Origin: Chloroflexota bacterium
GTDB lineage: Bacteria > Chloroflexota > Anaerolineae > VGOG01
Assembly: GCA_030611885.1 (NCBI GenBank)
Contig: JAUWOY010000003.1
Location: 1-64,000 of the forward strand
Reading direction: 5' to 3'
DNA: 64,000 nucleotides
Below the pieces are notes generated by a model. That model was given only the letters and a program-made list of their open reading frames with translations. It was not told where the DNA came from and made no database searches. Position 1 is the first letter of the stretch, and every line of letters begins with the position of its first letter. The position numbers and the translations under genes are program-made. Below are positions 1 through 6,911 of the stretch, one piece after another.

Positions 1-4
1 GGCT

Positions 5-117
5 CTTTGGGATTTCGCAGGGTCACAGTATCGGAGTCCCCAACTCGTTGGGGGTGCGGCGCGGCAAACCTCAACAAGTTGAGGACTCCAGCCTGCTATT
101 CACGCCAATTCCCAAAG
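5..117. repeat. Nested palindromic element (REP/BIME-like)
   Basis: Outer arms CTTTGGGA (5-12) and TCCCAAAG (110-117) enclose arms GGAGTCC (33-39) and GGACTCC (83-89). Inside are two tight hairpins, CCCCAAC/GTTGGGG (38-53) and CCTCAAC/GTTGAGG (69-84). The downstream 'agcctgctatt' tail is echoed near 38945, next to another inverted repeat, so this is probably a dispersed family. No gene lies here. Confidence 0.6.
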
Positions 118-166
118 ACCCAAATAAATTAGTGAAAATTCGTGTAATTCGTGGCAAAGACATGGG

Positions 167-586
167 ATGTTGATGGCTATCATAGTTCAGACCTTGCGTC
201 AGTTGCCGTTCTTCGCCGGGCTCGACGAAGGCGACTTGCTGGAGATCGCGCCCTACATCCACGAGCGCACGTTCTCGCCTGGTCAGATGGTCGTCTCGGA
301 AGGCGAACCCTGCCAGGCGGTGTACTTTGTCGCCCGGGGTGTGGTGCGGATCCGCCGGCTGTCGCTAGAAGGGCGCGAGCAGGTGCTGGCTTATCTAGGA
401 CCCGGCAAGTCCTTTAACCTTGTACCCGTGCTCGACGGCGGACCCAATCCGGCCACCGTGGACGCTCTGACGGAGGCAGCGCTCTACACCATCTCCTGCC
501 AGCGCTTCCATCAGATCGTGCGCGACCGCCACGAGGTGGCCCTCTGGGGCCAACGCTGCCGGCCTTTATCTCGTCCAACGTCTTGA
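167..586 (+). pseudogene. Truncated Crp/Fnr-family regulator (HcpR-like), cNMP-binding domain only
   Basis: The reading frame encodes an N-terminal cyclic-nucleotide-binding-type beta-roll (about residues 8-120: 'LPFFAGLDEGDLLEIAPY', 'GEPCQAVYFVARGVVRI', '[14 protein letters not shown]'). This is typical of Crp/Fnr transcription factors that sense small molecules or redox state. Family members are about 220 residues long and end in a winged HTH. Here homology stops at 'RDRHEVAL' (about residue 126), and the frame then runs out of phase into the 3' end of a hybrid-cluster protein gene. Without the HTH it cannot bind DNA in the usual way. Crp/Fnr proteins of the HcpR type are known regulators of hcp genes, so the two broken genes were probably neighbours before a deletion. 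The start is uncertain (ATG 167 or 173) and no clear ribosome site is visible. Confidence 0.75.
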
Positions 587-666
587 AGGTGCTGGTCGAG
601 AACTTTGACATCAAGCCCATCGCCACCGTCGAGGAAGATTTGGCCGCGATTATGGCCGGCAAGTAG
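544..666 (+). pseudogene. hcp: 3' remnant of hybrid-cluster protein (hydroxylamine reductase) gene
   Basis: In the frame one base off the Crp frame, this stretch reads '[20 protein letters not shown]' and goes on to '[20 protein letters not shown]' and a TAG stop at 664. That matches the conserved C-terminus of Hcp, a Fe-S/oxo hybrid-cluster enzyme of nitric oxide/hydroxylamine metabolism, in which 'LGPTLPAF' is a signature. About 500 upstream residues, including the cluster ligands, are absent. The join with the Crp gene falls at about 541-546. This is either a real deletion or a mis-assembly. Confidence 0.8.
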
Positions 667-710
667 ACTGGATCCGGTCGTTATCAAGGGTTATCCCAGG
701 GAGGAAGTCA

Positions 711-1151
711 ATGACAAAGAAACATCGTCCCGCACTGGCACCGATGTGCTTTCGCAAGCTCAAAGAGGTTGACCCGGAATTGGGAAAAGTCACCGGCCAG
801 TTCTGGGCGACCGTTTGGGGAACAGAGCGCGCCTTGCCACCCAGATACAAGTACCTGATCGCGTTCGGGATGGCGATGGCGGTGGGCCGCGATCGTCAGG
901 CGACTCGCGAGATGATCAAGGCCTACGGCGCGGGTGCAACGCTGGACGAGTTACGCGAGACGTTCATGCTCATCCCCTGGAATTTCGGCGTCTCGTACTT
1001 CTGCTCAGAGGTCAGCACCGGCACGCCAATGCGTGCCTTTGAGCTGATCGTCGAGTTGGAGGGAGTGGGCATGGCACGAGGGAAAGTCGTCGAGCAGTTG
1101 AAAACGCAGTTACAATCGCAGATCGGTTTTGAGGCCCCCGAGTCGCAATGA
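711..1151 (+). CDS. Carboxymuconolactone decarboxylase (AhpD-like) family protein
   Basis: This 146-residue protein has the compact all-helical CMD/AhpD layout: 'TGQFWATVWGTERALPPRYK', then 'LIAFGMAMAVGRDRQATREM' and 'GATLDELRETFMLIPWNFGV'. The CxxC pair of peroxidase-active AhpD proteins is missing; the cysteines present (in 'APMCF' and 'YFCSE') are isolated. It is therefore probably not a classical alkylhydroperoxidase, and its substrate cannot be told. The start follows a good ribosome site (GGGAGGAAG, 700-708). It lies 45 bases after the broken hcp remnant and just before the DUF166 gene, and may be co-transcribed with it. Confidence 0.7.
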   Translation: MTKKHRPALAPMCFRKLKEVDPELGKVTGQFWATVWGTERALPPRYKYLIAFGMAMAVGRDRQATREMIKAYGAGATLDELRETFMLIPWNFGVSYFCSEVSTGTPMRAFELIVELEGVGMARGKVVEQLKTQLQSQIGFEAPESQ

Positions 1152-1173
1152 GAAAGGCGAAGGAGTGAGTGAT

Positions 1174-1935
1174 ATGCGCATCCTGGCAGTCATCTCAGGC
1201 GAGTACGGGCAACGGCACGTGGAGAACATCCGCGCCCACGGCCCCGCGGATTGGACGGTCGAGGTCTGGCGAGCGCCGTCGGTGCTGCCGCCGGTGATAG
1301 ACTATCCGGAGGATCACCTGCCCGACACGCTCCCGCCAGCCGACCTGATCCTGTCCTTCGGCGAGCACCCCGGCGTGGCGGAACTGCTCCCCGACATCGC
1401 GCGGATGACCGGCGCCCAGGCCGTGGTTGTGGCGGTGGACAGCGAGGCCTGGCTGCCGCGTGGACTGGCCCGGCAGTTACGGGGCTGGCTCGACGACATG
1501 GGCGTGGTGTGCGTCACGCCCAAGCCCCTGTGTTCGCTGACCGACACGCACTACAGCATTGGCCGCCGCCAGCGGATCGAGTACGACGATCCATTCATCG
1601 CCGAATTCGCGCGCTACTTTGGCCAGCCAGACCTGCGCCTCACCGTGGACCCCGAATCGCGACTCATCACCTCCGCCGAGGTGCTGCGCGACTCCGTCTG
1701 CGGCTGTGCGCGCTACGTGGCCGTGCGGTTGGGGGGAGTTTCGGCGGACGATGCCGAGCAGGAGGCCGGCCTGCTGCACCATCACTACCCCTGCCTGGCC
1801 ACCATGGGAGTGGACACCGACTACGGAGACACCCTGATGCACATCTCCGGCAATCTCTTGAAAAACAACGTCCTCGCCCAGGTCAAGCCGTTCAAGCACG
1901 TACGCTACCTGAGAACGGCGGCGCGGAGCGAGTAG
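1174..1935 (+). CDS. DUF166 family protein
   Basis: The 253-residue protein matches the uncharacterised DUF166 family, found mainly in archaea and anaerobic bacteria. Conserved features seen here are the N-terminal 'ILAVISGEYGQRHVENI', 'LILSFGEHPGVAELLP', a central 'VTPKPLCSLTD', a Cys pair in 'RDSVCGCARYVA' and 'HHHYPCLATMGVD' near residue 210. The Cys- and His-rich blocks suggest metal or Fe-S binding (inference). The reaction is unknown. ATG 1174 is chosen because AAGGAGTGAG precedes it; an upstream in-frame start at 1129 would overlap the preceding gene. A strong terminator follows 17 bases after the stop. Confidence 0.75.
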   Translation: MRILAVISGEYGQRHVENIRAHGPADWTVEVWRAPSVLPPVIDYPEDHLPDTLPPADLILSFGEHPGVAELLPDIARMTGAQAVVVAVDSEAWLPRGLARQLRGWLDDMGVVCVTPKPLCSLTDTHYSIGRRQRIEYDDPFIAEFARYFGQPDLRLTVDPESRLITSAEVLRDSVCGCARYVAVRLGGVSADDAEQEAGLLHHHYPCLATMGVDTDYGDTLMHISGNLLKNNVLAQVKPFKHVRYLRTAARSE

Positions 1936-1952
1936 TTTGACTGAATAGACCG

Positions 1953-1989
1953 AAAAAGCCACCTGCCCAGTTAACACAGGTGGCTTTTT
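1953..1989 (+). terminator. Rho-independent terminator (bidirectional) after the DUF166 gene
   Basis: Perfect 13-bp arms AAAAAGCCACCTG (1953-1965) and CAGGTGGCTTTTT (1977-1989) with an 11-base loop. The A-run and T-run make it usable from both strands. It is also the first part of the segment repeated at 15018. Confidence 0.85.
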
Positions 1990-2046
1990 CAATGCCAGGA
2001 GAAAGTGGCTTTTGTCATAGACAGGCCATCATTCTGATGATGTAAC
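1953..2046 (+). repeat. Left copy of the island-flanking direct repeat (terminator plus decayed promoter)
   Basis: This stretch aligns with 15018-15110 over its whole length with one 1-base indel and roughly 70% identity by hand alignment. Both contain the GCCACC/GGTGGC hairpin, a 'GAGAAAGTG.CTTTT' block and a promoter at the same spacing. Here the promoter reads TAGACA (2018-2023), 17 bases, TGTAAC (2041-2046), so it is damaged relative to the right copy (TTGACA-17-TATAAT). Confidence 0.65.
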
Positions 2047-2449
2047 TGATGGTCGCTTGCTGTGGTTGACAGATGAGGAGGTCGTGGCTCAGTTGAGAGG
2101 GGAAAGGATGACGCGTGGTTGAACGCACAAACGAGGAATGGCTGGCCGAGTTGGACTTCGGGAGGCTGGGTGTCGAGGAGGGGGGCGGAGGGTTGGAGGT
2201 TGGGGGGAGGATTGCTGGTGGTGGTTTTCATGGTTGGGGTTGTGGCTTTGTCGCCAACTGAGCACGGCGTTTGCGTTCTTCCTCAAATGCCCTGGGGATA
2301 GCTCTACATTGGCTTGGCCTCAAGCTTCAACACGAGCGATCTGGGCCAGACGATCTGTGCCTGTCCTGAGCACTTCGACTGCGCTCAGTGTAAACTCCGC
2401 CGAAGGGCCGATGGCCGCGCGTAGAAAGCGTGATTGGCCTACTCATGAG
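2047..2449. other. Gene-poor junction with a G-rich tract
   Basis: No convincing gene is seen on either strand. Bases 2160-2225 are G-rich on the plus strand with repeated GGGGG and GGTTGG runs, which could form G-quadruplexes or reflect slippage. Around 2362-2410 is a short dispersed-repeat-like 'CCTGTCCTGAGCACTTCGAC' segment. This is the 3' edge of the minus-strand defence island. Confidence 0.5.
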
Positions 2450-2854
2450 TCAAATCCACAGTGGGGCTGCGAGCCAGTCATTTGCTTTCTGATACAACCG
2501 GCCACCGAAGATGGCGCTCAGGTTGATGAAGTCCCCGCTGGGCTGCCGCACCTCGAATATCTTGTGCTTTCCCTGCTCGATCTTCCCTTTGACGACGAAT
2601 TGCACTGTCTGTCGGCGGTTGGTCATCAGATTGGTCACGTCCTGGAGGGTGTTCCGAATGAACCGAGCTCCCTGGACCCGTTCATCAGGCGGAATGCTGG
2701 CTAGCAGGGTGTCCAGCCCAGTGACGGTGATCTCCCGCGCTGGCGGCGGCTCCTCGCGCCAGGCCAGGCGCAGGAACTCAATGATGCTCAGCGTGGTCGG
2801 ATAAGGTGGATAGGCTGCCGATTTCTCGACGATGTTGTAGGCTCCTGCTTCCAT
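2450..2854 (-). CDS. Unknown small protein, last gene of the defence island
   Basis: A 134-residue protein I do not recognise. It starts 'MEAGAYNIVEKSAAYPPYP', has a mixed helical middle ('PPDERVQGARFIRNTLQDVT') and a probable beta-rich C-terminal half ('RQTVQFVVKGKIEQGKHKIF', 'GDFINLSAIFGGRLYQKAND'). Its ATG shares one base with the stop of the DUF1156 methylase (TGATG), so translation is almost certainly coupled and the two products probably act together. The position resembles that of small partner proteins seen beside DUF499/DUF1156 genes (for example DUF3780), but I cannot match it to that family. No nuclease or ATPase motif is visible. Confidence 0.6.
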   Translation of the reverse strand: MEAGAYNIVEKSAAYPPYPTTLSIIEFLRLAWREEPPPAREITVTGLDTLLASIPPDERVQGARFIRNTLQDVTNLMTNRRQTVQFVVKGKIEQGKHKIFEVRQPSGDFINLSAIFGGRLYQKANDWLAAPLWI

Positions 2855-5370
2855 CAGAACGCTGCCTCCACGATTTTATCGTAGACGGTATCACCGGTCA
2901 CTTCGGCCAGGTAGCGGCACAATTCGTCCAATGCCTGGGAACGCCAGCGTTCACGGACTTGCCGGAAGTTGGCACCGTAGCGGTATTCGGCGTAGAGGTA
3001 GTGCACCTTGTCAATGTCCCGCAACGTCCCCCCACGCTCCATTTTTGCTTCGATATGGTTGGTTCGCTTGACCGGCTCCACCACCCGCGCCGTCTTGCCG
3101 TCCATCTCGACTAAGTGCTCATCGCTGAAGATGCTGGTGCTCAGGCCCCGGTGCCGTAGGGCCATGTTCAATTCACTGAAGTCCATCTCCCGGCGGCCAG
3201 CCAGGGTGATGGTGTAGGCTTTGGTGACCTCGTCCAGGTCGGTCGGCAAACGGCTCACCACCTCCTCCGTGGCCAGGGAGTCAATGATGCCCCACAGCCG
3301 GACGACGGCTTCTTCTACACTCACGGGCTGGTCCCCCTCCATCACGTTAGGATGGTGCTTGGAGTAGAGCTCCAGGCACTTGCCCAGGACGATGACGGAG
3401 ACGTCGGCTCGGCTCAGGCCCTGGCCAGTGGTCTGCAACTGGTGCAGGGTCTCAGCGGCTTGAAAGTGGATCTGATCCTCCAGTTGCTCCCAACTGATGT
3501 GGCCGTCGCCCGTGCGCTTGCGGCAGACGATAACCGAATCGTACTCGATGGCTTCCTGATCACGGATGTGGATCGAGGTCGGTTGCTCGGCGTGAACAGG
3601 ATAGATAGCGCTGACGTAGAAGCCAGCGTCGAGCACCGCGCCCATAACACTGCTCCACGCCTCGGGCTCTCTGTGGTGAAAGGTGAAAACCATCAGCCCT
3701 TCGTCCTTCAGCACCCGCCGTGCTTCGCCGAAGACCTGGGTCAATCCCGACAGGAAGAAATCCTGGTCTTTGCCGGCCTTCTCGTTCTTGACGATCTCGG
3801 CTATCTTGGGCGTGTGCTCGGCGGCGAAGAAAGGGTAGCGGTCTTTGAGAAACTGCCGCAGCCAGACGTGGTAGAAGTCGGATAGCTCACCGTACATCAC
3901 GTTGTCGAAATAAGGGGGATCGGTGATCACGGCATCCACGCTGCGGTCGGGTAAGGGTAGATCCTGGGACGATTGGCACAGGAGCAGCGCGTTTTTCTCC
4001 GTGTCTGTCAGCGCGTCAAAGTTCCCGGCCAGCCGGCCGTCTACTCGCTCCCCTGGGATCGGCACAGCCTTGGTGGTTGAGGACGATCGGGGTGTCAACC
4101 GTCGCTCGAAAGGTTGCTGGCGATACTCATAGGCTTTCAAAGTATCCCTGAACAATGAGGGAAAGGTTCCCGAACGGCGTTCATTCCCCCATGGGTTGTT
4201 CTCCACGCCTTCTTTTGGTGGAATGAAAGCATGGTAAGTAAATATGCCCGCTACAGAGGAGATTCTCGTAGGCCGCGTTATGCAGAATATTGAAGTGTAG
4301 TTGACGAGATAAGAGAATGCAGTAATGAACGTATCTTGTACTTCTGGCGATAAGTCCCGAATTGCCTCAATCAGCCAACCCAGGGCCAGCAACTGACGTG
4401 GAGTGAACATCTGGTGCCAGTAAGTATAGCCATATTGCAACAGCGTATCGGTCTTCAGCCCGGATGGGATGGATTGGGTAGGTAGGACGAGCGAATGCCC
4501 TGTTTGCTCAAACGTTCGCACGGCGTCAAGATAGGCAACACGATCTTCATCGCTCACGCTCTTGATATCCCAGCCGTGGACAGGGCACTCGTAGACCACG
4601 GCGTACATCTCGAACCGGGGCGGTTTTCCTTCTGGCTGTGCCTCTAGCACCGACTGGCGCTGTCCACAATTGGGAGTCGGGCAGGTGAAGTAGCCGCCTC
4701 GGGCCACGCCATCTCTGGGCACAAAATGTTTGCCACAGGATGGGCAGTGATGCGGCTCGTTGGGTTTGTACGTTTTGAAGACCTCGCCGCAATCGGGACA
4801 GAAGATGGCATACTCCTTACCACGCTGGCCCAGCACGTAGTTGCCGTGCATCCGAACTTGTTTCCCGCACGCTTTGCAGGGCACCACCTTGACCCAGCGG
4901 ATGTGTACGACGTCGGCTGGCCGGCCGCAGGTGGGGCAACGGGTCTGGTATAGATTGCGGATACGTCGTCCTACCGCATCATCCAGTTGTCGAAAGGCAT
5001 TCCACAGAGCCCGGTCGCTCTCCGGCTGCTCAATGGCCGCCTTCACCGTCCACCAAGCAACGGGGTTAACATCGCAGCCCACCACTTTGCAGCCCAGGCG
5101 CAGCGCCTCGAAGACAGTCGTGCCGCCGCCCATGAAGGGATCGAGGATGATCTTGCCGCCAAAGTCGGTGTGCTGGTAGTGATGATCCCAGGCATTCTCC
5201 TCCGGCGGCAGGAAGGTGGCCAGGATGATGGAGCGGAAGACGGAGCCGAAGCGCCGCGCCCACCACTTGTGCAGGTAGAGTGGCGGGCGCGAGTAGTAAT
5301 TGAGCTCCACCCGTGCCAGAGCGCTGAGTTCGTTGACTGGGAAATGACGTTCGATGCTGGTTTGAGTCAC
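2854..5370 (-). CDS. DUF1156 Zn-ribbon adenine-specific DNA methylase (COG1743, PglXI-like)
   Basis: An 838-residue SAM-dependent DNA methylase. The N-terminus carries the DUF1156 signature 'PPLYLHKWWARRFGSVFR', then the SAM-binding motif 'ILDPFMGGGTTVFEALRLG' (about residue 75). Next come several Zn-ribbon knuckles (about 140-240: 'CPTCGRP', 'CKACGK', 'CPDCGE', 'CPSCGK'), and the catalytic 'DAVITDPPYFDNVMYGEL' at about 470. DPPY-type methylases usually make N6-methyladenine. This architecture is COG1743, the methylase of type 3 BREX and of DUF499-linked systems. The start is GTG 5370 with AGAGGA upstream. It follows the AlbA-type gene by 30 bases. In this island it is the likely self-marking enzyme. 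Confidence 0.88.
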   Translation of the reverse strand: MTQTSIERHFPVNELSALARVELNYYSRPPLYLHKWWARRFGSVFRSIILATFLPPEENAWDHHYQHTDFGGKIILDPFMGGGTTVFEALRLGCKVVGCDVNPVAWWTVKAAIEQPESDRALWNAFRQLDDAVGRRIRNLYQTRCPTCGRPADVVHIRWVKVVPCKACGKQVRMHGNYVLGQRGKEYAIFCPDCGEVFKTYKPNEPHHCPSCGKHFVPRDGVARGGYFTCPTPNCGQRQSVLEAQPEGKPPRFEMYAVVYECPVHGWDIKSVSDEDRVAYLDAVRTFEQTGHSLVLPTQSIPSGLKTDTLLQYGYTYWHQMFTPRQLLALGWLIEAIRDLSPEVQDTFITAFSYLVNYTSIFCITRPTRISSVAGIFTYHAFIPPKEGVENNPWGNERRSGTFPSLFRDTLKAYEYRQQPFERRLTPRSSSTTKAVPIPGERVDGRLAGNFDALTDTEKNALLLCQSSQDLPLPDRSVDAVITDPPYFDNVMYGELSDFYHVWLRQFLKDRYPFFAAEHTPKIAEIVKNEKAGKDQDFFLSGLTQVFGEARRVLKDEGLMVFTFHHREPEAWSSVMGAVLDAGFYVSAIYPVHAEQPTSIHIRDQEAIEYDSVIVCRKRTGDGHISWEQLEDQIHFQAAETLHQLQTTGQGLSRADVSVIVLGKCLELYSKHHPNVMEGDQPVSVEEAVVRLWGIIDSLATEEVVSRLPTDLDEVTKAYTITLAGRREMDFSELNMALRHRGLSTSIFSDEHLVEMDGKTARVVEPVKRTNHIEAKMERGGTLRDIDKVHYLYAEYRYGANFRQVRERWRSQALDELCRYLAEVTGDTVYDKIVEAAF

Positions 5371-5400
5371 TGGGTTCCTCTGTTTGAATTACTTGCAAGC

Positions 5401-6588
5401 CTACTCGTGAAATTCATCGTATCGCCTTGAATAAATGGTCACTTTTAGATCATTTCCTATCATGGTGAAATCGGGTTCGCGAATGTCGTTGAGCCGGCAT
5501 AATCTAATCATTCGGGGCACCCCCAGGCCGTCTCCCTCCCAGTAGCCATAGGCTCGCAGATAGCGCACGATGGTTGGGTTGCGGGTGATCTGGACACCGT
5601 AGCGCATTCTTTCCACTGTCACTCCATTGGGCAACGGACCAGGACTGCGTATCTCAATCCGGTCATCGAATATGGAGACATGAATGCGCGAGCCACGGCG
5701 CACATAATTGCGGTGGGCGATGGCGTTCACCAATGCCTCTCGCGCCACTTCCTCAATGTACTCGGCTTTCTGCACGCGCTTTAGTCCCCTCACCTCCTCG
5801 ACCACAGTGTAAAGCTTGATGTACTCCATTGCTTCCTTGATGGCCTGGGGAACAGGTGCGTCAATCTCTTTGCCAGGGTGCCACTCATCGGTAGTGAGCC
5901 CTTTGAAACGTTTGAGCCACAGACGCGCCTGGGGCAGAAAGTCGCCGGGCTGGTCGCCGAAAAAGAGCATCCCGGTGAGGCTTACCTTGCGCTCTCCCTC
6001 TCGCTCAACGAGGATTTTCCAGCTCATTAATTGCTGAGTCAGGTCAATGAGAAGTTCGTCCAGGCCGATGCCCAGTTTGCTGCGGGTGTATTCCTCTATG
6101 ATGTCCATATTCAGGTCGGCCAGCGTGGCTCTGGGTACGGGTGAGAGGTCGAAGTCGAGCATGCCACCCTCTTGATAGAGGCTGCCAATCTCCTCGCGGG
6201 TGGCAGGGCGACTGGTTGTGCTATGACGGATGTAGACGGTGCATTTGTGCTCGCCTTCGCGGACGCAATGGGGCTTGTGAGGTCCATGAGGTACGTGCAC
6301 CACCAGCACGGTCTTATCCTGTACAGTCCCTTCTTCGCAAGTCAATGGAAGCGGCGGGTCAATCGTCTGTGCGCCCACGTTGGCGATCCACTCTTCGTAG
6401 CCCGGTTGCAGCGTCACGCCATAGACGGTGTGGTCGTCATCTACGCCGATGAGCACGATCCCGCCCTGCCGGTTGGCTAGCGCCACGAACTCTCTTGCCA
6501 ACCGCTCGGCCCGATCCATTTCTCGCTTGAACTCTACTGTCTCCGATTCGCCCGCGGCGATCAGACTCAGCAACTCAATCTCGGTCAT
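5401..6588 (-). CDS. AlbA_2/Schlafen-type ATP-binding regulator-like protein
   Basis: 395 residues. The N-terminal domain (about 1-130) is an AlbA_2/Schlafen fold ('ESETVEFKREMDRAERLARE', 'ALANRQGGIVLIGVDDD'). The C-terminal part has a GHKL-type ATPase signature ('EVAREALVNAIAHRNYVRRG', 'IEIRSPGPLPNGVT'). Such proteins are annotated as putative transcriptional regulators and are common inside defence islands, where roles in sensing or RNA cleavage have been proposed. ATG 6588 is preceded by GGAGGAGGGAAG. The stop lies 30 bases before the methylase start, in the same transcription unit. It may control the island or be an extra effector; the sequence does not decide. Confidence 0.8.
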   Translation of the reverse strand: MTEIELLSLIAAGESETVEFKREMDRAERLAREFVALANRQGGIVLIGVDDDHTVYGVTLQPGYEEWIANVGAQTIDPPLPLTCEEGTVQDKTVLVVHVPHGPHKPHCVREGEHKCTVYIRHSTTSRPATREEIGSLYQEGGMLDFDLSPVPRATLADLNMDIIEEYTRSKLGIGLDELLIDLTQQLMSWKILVEREGERKVSLTGMLFFGDQPGDFLPQARLWLKRFKGLTTDEWHPGKEIDAPVPQAIKEAMEYIKLYTVVEEVRGLKRVQKAEYIEEVAREALVNAIAHRNYVRRGSRIHVSIFDDRIEIRSPGPLPNGVTVERMRYGVQITRNPTIVRYLRAYGYWEGDGLGVPRMIRLCRLNDIREPDFTMIGNDLKVTIYSRRYDEFHE

Positions 6589-6778
6589 CTTGCTTCCCTC
6601 CTCCGTCTGTCAAAAGCTGTACTTCGTAGATGGACTTGTTGTCCAGTGAATCCTCGCTGGTTTGCGTCACCGGGTTTCCTCGCTTCAGAGTGCTATGGTC
6701 CTCCTGCTCGGCGAGTTGGTTGAGTTGGAGCAGGGGGAAGGTTTGTTCGATGTTGAGGGGGGTTTGGGGTTGGTTCAC
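6575..6778 (-). pseudogene. N-terminal remnant of a second DUF1156-type methylase
   Basis: A 67-codon frame beginning GTG 6778 reads 'NIEQTFPLLQLNQLAEQE', which resembles the extreme N-terminus of DUF1156 methylases (compare 'SIERHFPVNELSALARVE' in the intact gene). It then breaks off before the HKWWARR motif. The following 'RGNPVTQTS' comes from a copy of the intact methylase's start region: GAGGAAACCCGGTGACGCAA here against GAGGAACCCAGTGACTCAAA at its own start. This looks like a recombination scar between two methylase genes. The frame runs 14 bases into the AlbA-type gene. Confidence 0.5.
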
Positions 6779-6900
6779 CTCATCCTTCTTCCCATCCAGC
6801 GATTGAACTGGGTGTCCAGCACCGGTTCGACGTAGCCGGGCGGACCTAGCAACACCTTGTCTTTGTTGAACCAGGCGAGTTCAAGTTTGGTGAGAATCAC
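6775..6900 (-). pseudogene. Short ORF fragment between helicase and methylase remnant
   Basis: GTG 6900 to TGA 6775 encodes 41 residues ('ILTKLELAWFNKDKVLLGPP' then 'GYVEPVLDTQFNRWMGRRMR'). It starts 11 bases after the helicase stop and overlaps the next frame as GTGA, which suggests a once-coupled operon gene. The first residues faintly resemble the 'KLELTWIGKDKRP' opening of type III-like methylases and the rest matches nothing I know. Probably debris of a deleted gene. Confidence 0.35.
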
Positions 6901-6911
6901 TATCTATTACG

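Noticed and set aside
2138-2704. Plus-strand open frame of 188 codons over the island edge
   Set aside because: Overlaps the coupled minus-strand small gene and a G-rich low-complexity tract; no domain.
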